From Mallotus nudiflorus (taxonomy: Eukaryota > Streptophyta > Magnoliopsida > Malpighiales > Euphorbiaceae), in the NCBI GenBank assembly GCA_947683625.1, contig CANTUR010000283.1:16501001-16565000 (forward strand): 64,000 bases of DNA, given 5' to 3'. The notes below the pieces were generated by a model, which was not told where the DNA came from, made no database searches, and saw nothing but the letters and a program-made list of their open reading frames with translations. This document shows positions 35,999 to 46,879 of this stretch, piece by piece. Both the position numbers and the translations under genes were made by a program. How positions within the stretch are numbered: the stretch's first letter is position 1; each line of letters begins with the position of its first letter.

Positions 35999-36659
35999 GA
36001 CAGCCCACTTGCAGTTGCATTTAATGCAACTGCAATCATGAGAATCAAGTGGCACGGGCCCCACTCTCCAGACTTTCTTCCTGCGTAAGGAAAAGACTTT
36101 TAGGGAAGGAAAAAAGGCTAGGAGAGCTCATGATGAGCTAAGAGGCTGAGGGGCATGGGAAAGATAAGGGATAAATAGAAAAAAGGGGAGGTTGGTGAAA
36201 AAAAAAAAGGAGAGCTCTGGAAAAGAAAAAAAGTGAGGGAAAAAGAAGAAAAGAAAACGTCCTAAAGAAGGGGAGGAAGGTTGAAGAGAGGAGATCCACT
36301 TTCCTATAAGAGAAGAAGGGAGAAGCTTGTGTCAAAGGTGGATACTACACCCTAGCAAGGATCTCAATCGAAACAGTTCTGAGGGCCTCTCATTTTGTTA
36401 TAAAACCTGCACTTAAACCTGATATGTTCATCATTTTGTGTATTATTGCTTATGTGTAACTAAGCTATTAGTACATTTTAGGTTTATCTCTAGTGTGCCA
36501 TGCTTGATATCTCATTTTAGTAATGGATCTTTGAATATTTTTGCATGTAGTCATAATATGATGAGTGTAGAGTGTGTATATGCATGTTTTGGTTACTTAG
36601 AGTAGAAGTTTGTACATCTTGGGAGTCAGAACTGACCTGGTAGTCAGGTGGCGCCTCTT

Positions 36660-36840
36660 CACAGAAGCATCGCCTCAACTCAATGAGACGATCACCTCAT
36701 CAATGAGGCGATCGCCCCATTGACAGGCCCTTAGGGAGCCTATCTTTTGTGTGTGCTATCTGTTTTTGTCTCGGATCTGTAAGAGCCCTATTGATGAGGC
36801 GTTGCCTCATCAATGAGGCGACCGCCTCATTAGCAGGGTT
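36660..36840. repeat. Second CGATCG palindrome cluster in left LTR
   Basis: Units such as GAGACGATCACCTCATC, GAGGCGATCGCCCCAT, GAGGCGTTGCCTCATC and GAGGCGACCGCCTCAT in two groups separated by about 60 bp. The right LTR has the same groups at 51470-51680, with one extra GAGACGATCGCCTCATC copy, so the unit number changes between LTRs. Confidence 0.9.
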
Positions 36841-37710
36841 AACCTATTTCTTGCTTCGTTTTGTTGTTTGTTTGTTGTGACGTCTGCTTTAATATGTCCT
36901 CTTTTGACCTTAAATATGTCTGTATGATTGCATGATGGTGATTACCTTGATTGTTTGATACTTTCTTTAATTTATAATGTGACAACCTCTTTATAGAACC
37001 TCTTTGTAAATATTGTTACATGTGATTTCATTTTTTTTTTTTTTTGTGAAAGGAAGGGCTAACCGTGTGCTATTTGCAAGAATTACTTGATGATTTCTGT
37101 CATCAAGTAGTCACTTTTGCTAGTTACCTCTTCCATATTGCCGCTTTTATGTTGTTTTTAATAGTTTTTTTTTTGTATATGTTTGGTTTATTTTTTGTAT
37201 ATTATTAGTTTATTTAGCTAAAAAGCGTTGTAATCCTTAATTCCTTTCCCTTTTAATTTTGAATGTATGGTTTTAAATTATTATTTATTTTATTTACTAC
37301 ATTTTTTTGAATGTTGGGACCTAAAGGCATGAAATTGGACTAATGTGCAAACTCAGACTTAATTATAAAATCTGGCAATTATCCGAAGGCAATTTCATTA
37401 CATGTGGTAAATGAGAAAATAATTAAATAATTAAATGGTAATAAAATGCAAAACACAAACGGAGCCCAACCACAAGGTTGGGTGAGCATTCAAACGCTCA
37501 TACCCAATTTCAGAACCCGAACTCTGATGACGACTTCTGGGAACCTTTGTGGGATCCAGTTATTGTACAATGTGTCCCGGCTTTTATCTGGGTGGCGACT
37601 CCATCTCCGAATAGGCCCAAGACCTATATCATATTTCCTAGTGGGCCTCGAGCCCACACAGTGCCGTGGTCGCTAAAAACTTTGGCGCGCGCTAAACCTC
37701 GCTGCCTACA

Positions 37711-37729
37711 GTAGCAACTCCACTAGGGA
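37711..37729 (+). promoter_or_regulatory. Primer binding site of 16.9 kb Tat element
   Basis: TAGCAACTCCACTAGGGA follows the left LTR end by one base and matches the PBS type seen after LTR2 and LTR3, which places this element in the same lineage. Confidence 0.75.
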
Positions 37730-38646
37730 TAGAGAAACTGATTCCAGCATTTTGCATTTTATCATCTTTAATTATTTTCTTATTTCTTCCTACATTTATG
37801 TAATCACTACACATTTTGCACACAATGAGCACTTCAGTCTCGAATAAACCCGACAATAGTCAGTACTTCGCTACCTACATTTCACTCAAACCTAGTGGTG
37901 GAATATTTGATTATTGTCACTCACGACACGTACTAATCCACGTTGTTTGACCCTTGAGTAGGGAGACATATATAAATGTATATCATTGTGGGGTTCGAAG
38001 CCTTTTTACCCAAGACTCAAGCCCATGTAATGACTTAACAACTATCCTTAGGAATTTTCCCACATGCATGTGTATTATGCCATATAATGGACCCTCAAAA
38101 TCAATCTCGAGGCCATCAATAAATAGTCCAAAATAAAATGGGCCCTCATGTCCAACCAAAGCCCATTATAAATAAGCTAGTCAAACAAGGGCCTTTCATG
38201 CCTATTCATAACCCATTTCAAATGGGCCTTGACAAGCAAGTTTATGGTGCTAAGGATCTTGGCTCATAGAAAATGGACTCGAGCTTTATTTAAAGGAACC
38301 ATTACTTGTCTAAATCATTTTAAGAGTTTTCTTGCATACGTCGATTTTGTTATCCCCCGCTGATAATTAAAACCCAGGCCAAAAATCCTAGGACAAGATA
38401 CTCGCCATCGAATACGTGTATAGGAGAAATAAGGGCGGAAGTTTACACGTTTAAGTTCCATGTTTTGATCTTGTATATCTTTTCGTGTGTGACCTTTTTT
38501 ATTTCTAAATAAAACGAACTTGCATATCATGCATACACGTCATGCATCATTCTAACCAGTTGTTTTGCAGTGCTATAGATCCTTCAAGCTCAGCAGGGTG
38601 GGTCCAAACTAGTTCAAGTCATTTGATCAGAAATTCAGAATTAGGA
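37730..38646 (+). other. Leader of 16.9 kb Tat element
   Basis: About 0.9 kb between the PBS and gag without a supported coding region. It shares short blocks with the leaders of the array elements (for example AAATCCTAGGACAAGATACTC corresponds to AAATCCTAGGAAAAGAGACT; the spacing before gag is also alike). Confidence 0.65.
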
Positions 38647-40371
38647 ATGGCATGAGGGTTTGATCCAGAAGCATTTGGGGTACGATGGAAAGAAGAAGTA
38701 ATAACAGAAACCCATGCTATGATGAGGGAAAAGATGGGGGAGATTACTAAGCTTATCAAAGAAAGTCAGCCAACACGGCCACCCAATGCATCGCCAATCG
38801 AGCCGGTCGACCTTGACGAGGAAATACCTATTAAGGGAAGGGAAGAAGATGATGTAATAGTATTAGCCAATCTGGTGAATTAAAGAAATGTCATCCAAGC
38901 TAAGGATGTGGGTCAAACTGAGTGGGCTAAGAATATGACCAAAGTGATGAACCAGATGCAGGTAATGATGAAGGAGAAGGGTATGGTCGCCCCCCTAGAT
39001 TACGATCTAAATTTGGAAAAGGGTGATGAACCGCTATCTCGTAAGTTTAAATTCCCAGACATGAAGAAGTATATTGGTGTTGAGGATCCCCATTTGCATT
39101 TAAAGCAATTTGTAACATACATAAAGGCTACTGAGCTAACTGCGAGCCAAATTGTTAAGCAGTTCCCTATTTCATTGGGAGGAGCACCAATTCGTTGGTA
39201 TTACACCTTGGAATCGCATGTTTAGTCGAATTGGAAAGAACTGTGCACTGCTTTTGTTAAGCAATATGGTCTCAACATCCAACTAGAGGTGTCCTTAAGA
39301 GATTTACAGAATACCAAGCAGAACTTTAGTGAGCCTTTTGCTGATTTCCTGACTCGATAGAGGGGAAAATTTTCCTTGATGAGGCATAGGCCAGCTGAGT
39401 CCGACTAGTTAGTCTTGGCAATAGAAGGGTGTATTCCCGTATTGTCTAGGAAATTGAGGGATCTGGGGATCAGAAATTTTGAAGAGTTATACAGATTTAA
39501 GGTCCAGAAAGAATCAAATTTGGCTTAACATAAGAAATTCTTCGGAAGAGGTTTTGGGGGTAAAGAGGGGGCCAACTCGAGTAGTAACATTCAGATTCAT
39601 GTTATTTGACCACCGAGCAGTAATGTACAAGTTACTACAGTTAGACAGACCCGGAGATTTTCTAATTTGGGACGTCCTATGTCCAAAGTCCTCGATAAGC
39701 TCATTGAGAAGAACCTGCTATGACCTTTGCCTTCGCTACAACCCTTGCCTGGAGCCCACCCAAAGCTTTTCTGTAAATTTTATCAAACCATCGGGCATGA
39801 CACAGACAACTGTGCCCGGTTAAAGCATGAAATCCAAGATTTAATAGACTCAGGTAAAATCACTAACTTAAAAAACAGAAAACCAAACACTCAAACCAAC
39901 CTATTACCCAATTATTGAAATGTACCACCTCCTAACCCATCCATTTTGATGGTTAACTCTGGCCTAACAGAAGAACAGATCTTAAACTCCTTTATTGATT
40001 TCCTTTACGATTCCTAGCAAGTCAAACCTAGAAATCTGAGAACAAGCAAACAACCCACAGAGTTACAAGTGCAAGTCTTGGACATATAGAGTTCTGATGA
40101 TGAAAGCAGAGAACGAGATGACTTATGGGACAACGAGGGGTGTGAGCTAAGTCAGCCTATGGGAAAGGTCGAAGAAAAGAAAAAAGAAGCTGAGGTTACC
40201 AAGGTTGGGCCCGAAAAGGTAGAATGTGCAGAAAAGGGAAAGGAGGTAGAATAAAGTAGAGAGACCATTGCCAGTGTTTGGGAGTTATTCATGCATTCTA
40301 GGGATCACAGAGAAGCCCTGGTTCTGGCACTAGACTAAAAAAAGATTTCCACTAATTCCACTTCAAAACAG
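38647..40371 (+). pseudogene. gag of 16.9 kb Tat element
   Basis: Begins at ATG 38647, in the same frame as protease and RT, so gag-pro-pol was one continuous frame. Landmarks: FDPEAFGVRWKEEVITE, the gag domain with KYIGVEDPHLHLKQFVTYIK, FPISLGGAPIRWYYTLE, NWKELCTAFVKQYG and FADFLTR, then the knuckle-like FCKFYQTIGHDTDNCARLKH (near 39770-39830) and a charged tail. Gag forms the particle and binds RNA. About a dozen in-frame stops occur, for example TGA in codon 3 and TAG after ESHV, where related copies have Gln or Arg. No frameshift is seen in this part. It is the closest local relative of the gag of the array elements. Confidence 0.85.
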
Positions 40372-40857
40372 ATGGTTCAATCACTAACGGAAACTCCTCA
40401 AGGAATGATAACTTTTTCCAATGACGATCTGCCTTTAGAAGGGAGAGATCACCACAAAGCCCTGTTTATCAAAGCCAAGGTAAAAGGGAAGATGACCTGT
40501 TGCATGATGGTTGATAATGGTTCTGCCATCAATGTGTGTCCATTGAAGATTTTTCCAAAGCTAGGGCTGATGATAGCTGACTTAAAGCCTTATGAAGTAG
40601 TTATTAAGGCTTACAATGACACCAAAAGATCTATGGAGGGCACTTTCAGGGCATTAGTCAGAACAGGGCCTATAGAAGTCTGGGTTGACCTGCATGTGAT
40701 TGATATCCCGACAACCTTTGCCATTTTATTGGGAAGGCCATGGTTTCACCCCTTGGGTGGTGTTCCATTCATTGTTCATTAGAAGGTTAAGTTTCCACAT
40801 GAAGGAAGAGTTGTCACCATCTCAGCTGAAACTGAAGTTGCCATAGCCGCACTGAAG
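40372..40857 (+). pseudogene. Aspartic protease of 16.9 kb Tat element
   Basis: Open from 40372 for 136 codons: HHKALFIKAKVKGKMTCCMM then VDNGSAINVCPL, the protease active site in the form D-N-G-S-A (usual D-[ST]-G-[SA]-[ST]). Later, HVIDIPTTFAILLGRPWFH is the conserved segment with ILLGRPW, typical of plant Tat and Athila proteases. It would release Gag and Pol products. A TAG ends this stretch after FIVH, and the frame continues unchanged beyond it. Confidence 0.88.
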
Positions 40858-41484
40858 TTGACCCCTAAAGAGGTTTCCCTTAGCCCTAGTTTTGAAGTTT
40901 GTGTGATATATGAAGATGAGATGGATGAAAGGGTTTTGAGAATGATGCGCAATATGAAATTTCTGCCCGACATGGGGTTAGGGAAAAATCATAGCGAACC
41001 TTCAGAGTTTGTGGGAAGCAAGGTACCTATTCTAAAGCATGGGCTAGGATTCAAAAAGGTTGACAAAGTTAGGAAGGAATTAGGTGTGTCAAACCGGTCT
41101 GAGGAAAAGAAGGAGGAAACCGTAGCTAGAAAGAAGACTTTATGGGAAATCTTTGTAAAGGAAGGCACCGGGCACCCATACAGTGGGACTCCAAAACCTC
41201 TCCTAATGGCTGGGGAAGTTATCCCAGGATTCGAGATTTTTGCTGAATTTGTGAACAAAATCGGGGAAGTTGCTATCAAAAAGACCCCTATTGAGGAGTT
41301 GGTACTGGTCGAAGAGGAGTCTAAAGAGGATAAAGCTACTTTGAAGCAAAAGAGCGTTGATGATTAGAACAAAGACCTAGACTTTGAGACCTACATCCTC
41401 AATTCTATCACAAATGTCTTTTATAATGAATTTGATATTTCCATAGCTTCTCTGTTTAAAACTGACGATCTTTTCTTTTCAATA
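40858..41484 (+). pseudogene. Protease-RT linker of 16.9 kb Tat element
   Basis: Same frame as the protease, 169 codons open (40858-41367), including FLPDMGLGKNHSEPSEFVG and KHGLGFKK, a G-patch-like style often seen between protease and RT in Tat elements, then a charged tail. No catalytic motif. One stop (DD*NKD) separates it from the next part. Confidence 0.7.
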
Positions 41485-42560
41485 GTGAATGCAATGAAAT
41501 CTGAATTTCCTTATTTGTGCGATGTGTTCCCTAATGGTTATTCTGTTTGTGATGATCATTTCATGCATATATTTGATGTTAATTCCACGCAAACTGAATC
41601 ATTTAATTTAGGCACAGATGATAATCCTAAAAATATAATGCTTGATTCTGGCTTAACTCATGATGTGAAAGAAAAAATGGAAAAAATCTTAAAGAAGAGA
41701 CAAAAAGTATTTTCTTGGGGTTATAAAGACATGCCCGAAATTGATAGGGAGATCTCAGAACATAGAATCCCCACATACCCTTACATAGCGCCAATAAAGC
41801 AGAAGCAAAGGAGGCTAAGGCCAGAATGGGCTCTCTTGGTTAAGGAAGAAGTTGAAAAGTAGCTGAAGGCAAAGTTTTTAGAAGTGGTAGAGGACACTCA
41901 GTGGTTAGCAAATATAGTTCTAGTTCCCAAGAAGGATGGAAGGGTCAGAGTGTGTGTAGACTAGTGAGATTTGAATAAAGCCTGCCCTAAGGATGACTTT
42001 CCCTTACCGCATATTGACATATTGATTGATAGTGCAACTTCCAATGCAATGTACTCTTTTATGGATGGATTTTTGGGATACAATTAGATTATGATGACGG
42101 TAATGGATAGATTGAAGACATCATTCATCACCGAATGGGGCGTGTACTATTACTAAGTGATGCCTTTCGGGTTGAAAAATGCATGGGCCACTTATCAGAG
42201 GATGGCGACTTCCCTACTGCACGACATGATCCATAAAGAGGTCGAAGTTTATGTAGATGATATAATGGTGAAATCTACAACCAGGGAAGGGCATTTTGAA
42301 GCACTAGACAAGTTTTTGGCTAGGGTAGAAAAGTATAATCTCATACTGAACCCGAAGAAGTGTGTTTTTGGGGTCACATCTGGGAAACTGTTGGGACACA
42401 TTGTTAGTTAGAAAGGAATAGAGATGGATCCAAATAAAATCCAAGCAATTAAGGATATGCCCATGCCAAAAAATGAAAAAGAGGTATGAGGGTTTCTGGG
42501 GCGCTTACAGTATATCAGCAGATTCATAGCCAAACTAACAGCCATCTGTGACCCTATCTT
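41485..42560 (+). pseudogene. Reverse transcriptase of 16.9 kb Tat element
   Basis: Same frame as gag. Starts with the linker FPYLCDVFPNGYSVCDDHF, which is also kept in the gag-only array elements. RT motifs follow: FSWGYKDMPEID, LVPKKDGRVRVCVD, DLNKACPKDDFPLPHID, SFMDGFLGYN, VMPFGLKNA, the catalytic VEVYVDDIMVKS near 42240-42280, and GFLGRLQYISRF. Stops fall after VEK, CVD (two), GYN, YYY, IVS and KEV. Nearly all are at places where relatives have Gln or Arg, as expected from CAG, CAA or CGA becoming TAG, TAA or TGA. The region is otherwise complete. Confidence 0.9.
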
Positions 42561-42569
42561 TAAGCTTCT

Positions 42570-43100
42570 GAAGAAAGACCAACCTGTTGTGTGGAACGAG
42601 AAGTGTCAATAGGCTTTTGAAACTATCAAGGATTATTTGATGAATCCCCCTGTCTTACAACCATCGAGACCAGGTAAAGTCTTAATCCTGTATCTAGTAA
42701 TTGAAAAGGATGCAATAAGGGCGATGCTAGCATAGGAAGGTGAAGGGAAAACAGAGCACGCTGTATATTACCTAAGTAAGAAGCTTCTACCCTACAAAGC
42801 TACTTATAGTTTAGTAGAGAAAACTTATCTAGTAGTGATCTGGGCAATAAGGAAACTCTGACACTACTTCCAGTCGTATAAGGTGTAAGCAGTTTCCAAA
42901 CATGATCCCCTCTGGTACCTCCAACAGACCCCGTCTCTTTCGGGAAAATTGGCTAGGTGGCTCGTTTTGCTCATAGAATTTGATATAGAGTATATGACCA
43001 AAAAGATAGTAAAAGGAAGAGCAATAGCAGACTTCTTAGCGCAAAGCCCGGTTGAGGACACCCAAGAGTGGAAGCTGGAGTTCCCTGATTAGCATTTAAG
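42570..43100 (+). pseudogene. RNase H (Ty3 type) of 16.9 kb Tat element
   Basis: Still in the gag frame: PVVWNEKCQ, AFETIKDYLMNPPVLQPS, LILYLVIEKDAI, EHAVYYLSKKLLPY, ATYSLVEKTYLVVIWAIRKL, DPLWYLQQTPSLSGKLARWL and ADFLAQSP. This is the standard gypsy RNase H following RT. The usual catalytic DAS-type motif is degenerate (LYLVIEKDAI). In-frame stops interrupt it at five places. Confidence 0.82.
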
Positions 43101-43107
43101 GGCGATA

Positions 43108-43500
43108 GAGATACAAGATTGGGAAATGTACTTTGACAAAGCTGTCAACAATAAGGGGGCTGGGATAGGAGTAATTTTGGTTACGCCAGAAGGAGAAATG
43201 ATCCCGATGGCAAAAAGGCTCGAATTTAAAGCAACCAATAACCAAGCAGAATATGAAGCCTGCATCTTTGGCTTAGAAGCATTGTGTAGTGTAGGGGCAG
43301 AAATGTTACTGTCTACAGAGATTCCATGCTAGTTATAAAAGAAGCCACCAAATAATGAGAGATAAAAGAAGACAGATTACGGCTGTATTGGGAATACTTG
43401 ACCACCATTCTATGCTCCTTCACACAATGTAAATTCGTCTATTTTCCAAGGGAAGGAAACCAAGTAGCAGACGCCATAGCCACACTGGCCTCTATATGGG
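43108..43500 (+). pseudogene. Second, archaeal-type RNase H of Tat element
   Basis: WEMYFDKAVNNKGAGIGVIL then VTPEGEMIPMAKRLEF and TNNQAEYEACIFGLEAL match the additional RNase H found in plant Tat-lineage elements (W.MYFDGA...GAGIG, TNN.AEYEA). The D of YFD and the E of AEYEA are catalytic positions. A frameshift near 43305 moves the reading from the gag-RT frame to another frame, where YRDSMLVIKEATK and EIKEDRLRLYWEYL follow. It is the only clear frameshift in the whole gag-pol. Presence of this domain supports the Tat assignment. Confidence 0.88.
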
Positions 43501-44849
43501 AAAGTGGGAAGCAACCAGAGGCTAGACCCTTAATTCTCATAAAGTCTCGAGCCGCCTGTTATGAAAAGGTGAAAGTAACACCAATTGAAATCACTGAGAA
43601 ACCTTGGTTTTATGATTTACAAAGGTATTTAGAAACTGGGCAATTTTCGGATGACGCTGATAAGAAAGAAAGGATATCCCTACAAATGTTGTCTCAGCAG
43701 TTCATAAGCCACGAGGGGATGTTATACAAAAGAATGCCAGTCGGGGTACACCTCAGATGTGTAGACAAGGATGAAGGTTAGAAGCTTATGGAAGCAATTC
43801 ATGAAGGGGTATGTGGACCACACATGAATAGGACTATCTTGGTGAAGAAAATAGCCCGCCAGGGGTACTTTTGGCTCACTATGGAAGTAGATTGTGTTAG
43901 ATTTGTGAAGAAATGTCACAGTTGCCAAACATATGGTGATGTTAGCCACCTACCATCTATGGAACTTCAAGGAATGACGTCTCCTTGGTTGTTTGCTGTA
44001 TAGGGGATTGACATCATAGGGGAGATAAGGCCAAAAGCAACTAATGGTCGTCAGTACATCATTGTGGCCATCGACTACTTCTCCAAGTGGGTTAAGGCTG
44101 AATCTTATGCTACCGTGGGGGCGAGGCAGATGTCGAGGTTCATTGAAAAGAACATAATCTACAGGTATGGTCTACCACACCACATAGTCACAGATAATGG
44201 TGTTTAATTTCGAGCAAAGATGACCACACTACTAAAGGACTATAAGATTGAGCACCACATATCATCTCCATATAGGCCACAGGCAAATGGAGCGATAGAA
44301 GCAACGAATAAGAATGTAAAAAAGATCTTGGCTAAGACGCTAGAAAATTATCGAGATTGGGTTGAGTACTTACAATTCGCATTATGAGGGTACCGAACCA
44401 CTGCTAGAACCTTGACAAGGGTCACTCCATACTCCTTAGTTTATGGGTTTGAGGCAGTTTTACTCGTAGAGGTCGAGATAAGGTCATTAAGAGTCCTTTT
44501 GGAGTCTAAACTCCCCGAGTATCAGTGGGTCGAATGTCGGTTGGCTCAGTTGACACTGTTGGATAAAAAGAGGGTGAAGCCTATGTATTATTCTTAGCTG
44601 TATCAGAGAAGAATAGCCCGTGCCTGCAATAAGAAGATCAAGCCAGGCAAGATTCGAGAGGGGGATCTGGTGTTGAAACTCACAAGATCAGTCATGACCG
44701 ATCCTTGAGGAAAGTTTAATCCTAACTAGGAGGGACCGTATCTAGTAAAGAAACTATTTTTGAAAGGCGCTGCCATTTTGTCTGACATGGAGGGGAACGA
44801 GTTCAAAGAACCCATCAACCTAGACAAACTTAAGAAATACTTTCTGTAA
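43501..44849 (+). pseudogene. Integrase of 16.9 kb Tat element
   Basis: The zinc-binding domain lies near 43790-43950 (HEGVCGPHMNRTILVKKI, then KKCHSCQTYG, an HHCC finger). The core follows: GIDIIGEIRP, YIIVAIDYFSKWVKAE (first Asp), YGLPHHIVTDNGV (second Asp), SPYRPQANGAIEATNK (catalytic Glu). The C-terminal part is YQRRIARACNKKIKPGK, REGDLVLK and INLDKLKKYFL, ending at TAA 44847-44849. Integrase joins the cDNA to the genome. Stops at AV*GID, NGV*FRA, AL*GYR, DP*GKF and PN*EGP destroy the frame. Confidence 0.9.
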
Positions 44850-45322
44850 AAAGTCTCGCTAGGGAGAAAACCTCGAAAAGAGGTTGTCTAGGCAAAAATT
44901 AGAGATTAAAAAAAAGAGAAAAAAGAAAAAGGAGTCCTGTTGGACTGAAAACCTCGAAAGAGGTAGTCTAGGCAAAAGTTAAGGACATATAAAAGGGGAA
45001 GGAGAGGCACAAAATGGTTAGTTGGAAAACTTGTAAGGGCAAGCCAACTAATAATATGAGATGTACCAGAAGCAAAATGTATATACATTTTGTGCTTAAG
45101 TAAAATGAAATGGATTGCTTTAATTGTCATTAAACATTGTATAATGTGTCCATTACAAGCCGTTTAACTAGTACAAAAGGGAAATTACTTCTAATAAAAG
45201 GGAAAACGACGACTTCATTCCATGAGCTAGTTTTGTCTTCTCTTCTTTTGTTGCCTACCCTATGAACTTAACATTTGTAATTCTCTTGTCTTTTTATATT
45301 TAATAAATTCATCTCTTTCTGT
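44850..45322. other. Spacer downstream of pol
   Basis: Short imperfect repeats GAAAACCTCGAAA(A/G)GAGGT(T/A)GTCTAGGCAAAA at about 44868 and 44948 (80 bp apart), then sequence without coding potential. It separates the sense pol from the antisense captured region. Confidence 0.7.
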
Positions 45323-46470
45323 CTATTGCAAGCAAACCCACGCTTTGTAATGATCATCAGTGGTCTGATCACCATCGTAGCTTAAGTTTCTTTTGATGAC
45401 TCTTCGAGGCCAAGTCACCACTAAGTGGTCTAGGAAATTCTGAGAAAGCGGCCCTGGCTCGAACTCATGAACAGGCTCCATAATCAGTTGTTTATGACTG
45501 TATTGGCGACAAAGGCAGGCTAGATTATAAAAAGTGGCAAAATGGAGATCGACAATTGGGACACAATATGTATAAGACTGGAGGGTCATATGCTGCAAAC
45601 CTCAGGGACACATCTAGTGAATCAGTGTATCAGGGAATGTTGATAGCCAACCACGAATGTCTGCAGGGATGGGATGTAGTTTCCTTATTCGATAATGCTT
45701 GGCCTGATAATGCCTAATGTCTTGGGGAGGTTCGATCAAGCCTAACTTTTCATAAAACCACATTTATGGGATTGTAAATGTTTAGGTATAGGCAATTGAA
45801 AGTAATGGAGGGGCAACGGGAGCTTACCTCCAGCAAAAAGGGGCTTTCGGAGAATCATCGCATCCTTGCGAAGTCATCCAATCCAATGATGGTTTCTGCT
45901 AAGATGAGAGGGAAGGGATTGAGCCTTGACTCCACTTGATCGAGGATGGAGAGGATCTTCGTATTGCAGCCCCTTGAAGGGAAAACCAATAGAAATTGAG
46001 CACACAAATAGAGGGCTAACATGTGAGGCCAGTAAGTTTCCCCTCTATCCACAATCATGATAACTTCAAAGAGGGACTCCAATTTAATTTCTGAGTCAGA
46101 GATATAGTGGAAGGAATATCGAGGTGGAAGATTGAACATGCGCGCCATTTGTTGTTGAATGGAATGAGAATTCGGGTTTTCAAGAGCAGGAATTGCAAGT
46201 TGGCAAGTGGAATCTGTACGATGACCAAGAATTGCCTCGAATTCCTATGGTAAGGGGCATATTTCTATCGTGTTAAGCCAAAAAATTTATTTCTGGGGAT
46301 CCTAAAATTGAACCATAGCATGGAGAAAAGGGTAATTAATTATCCTAGTATGGAGTGATTTGAAGACTGCGAGATGAAATGGCTCTAACCCGGCCCAAGA
46401 TTTATTGTCCAAACCTTTTAAGATCGACTGTAAGGACCTCAAACTTTGTTCTATCATGTTTATGGCTTTT
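45323..46470 (-). pseudogene. Antisense captured region, DUF7745-like
   Basis: Read on the minus strand from about 46465: LRSLQSILKGLDNKSWAGLE, FHLAVFKSLHTRIINYPFLH, AMVQF then DPQK, IFWLNTIEICPLP, EFEAILGHRTDS, later YWPHMLALYLCAQFLLVFPS and NPFPLILAETIIGLDDFARM (45855-46148). The pattern 'L..FWD...F.F...E..P..EEFEAILG' and the later 'LAETI..L' stretch match a plant domain I know as DUF7745, related in style to the plant mobile domain; this identification is from memory. Stops replace expected Trp and Glu/Gln residues. It runs antisense between pol and the 3' LTR, a position where Tat elements are known to hold extra open reading frames. Function is unknown. Confidence 0.55.
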
Positions 46471-46879
46471 CAGAGACACTTAGAGAGAGAAACAGAAAGG
46501 GGAGGATGAAGGGGATTCGAGAATTAGGTCAAATGCAAGAATGAGGGTTTTATAGGGGCAGGACTGCCTGCTGCTGAGGTGGCCACCTCATCGATGAGGC
46601 GATCGCCTCTTTACCAGGGTTCAATGAGGTGATTGCCTCATCAGCAGTACAAATCGATTGCGTTTCTTCAAATCGCATAGTCTAACTGGTGGGACAGTTA
46701 CACATGTAAACAATGGAATCAACTCACATATGAAGAAATAAGAAAAGCAAAACAAATGAATTTAATCAAGGGAAGTGTCAGGTTCTACAAACATTCTATT
46801 TATAAATTCTAAAACTAAAATTTTGAGTTCACTATTTAGAGACTACATAAATTTTAACACGGGAATGTTAAGCATCTGA
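46471..46879. other. Spacer with CGATCG palindromes
   Basis: Between the two antisense regions. It carries GAGGTGGCCACCTCATC, GATGAGGCGATCGCCTC and GAGGTGATTGCCTCATC at about 46575-46650, the same module as in the LTRs. No other feature is seen. Confidence 0.8.

Larger units (their letters stand above)
35692..37710 (+). mobile_element. Left (5') LTR of 16.9 kb Tat element
   Basis: A 2,019 bp LTR, roughly 93% identical by eye to the right LTR (50514-52546) in a sampled 145 bp. It starts TGACATCCAATTCGGTCGG, where the right copy has TGTAGACACCTGGTTCGGTC, so a few terminal bases have changed. It ends GCTGCCTACA. Two palindrome clusters lie at 35920-35998 and 36660-36840. The tail (CACAGTGCCGTGGTCGCTAA, then TTGGCGCGCGCTAAACC) is the same type as in the array LTRs. 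Left flank TAACA and right flank AACAC share AACA, an imperfect target duplication. Confidence 0.92.

Noticed and set aside
39479..39823. 114-codon open frame in the gag region of the 16.9 kb element
   Set aside because: It is out of the gag register; the true gag frame (knuckle at 39770) overlaps it.
40989..41279. 96-codon minus-strand frame in the protease-RT linker
   Set aside because: Antisense shadow of the linker coding frame; no motif.
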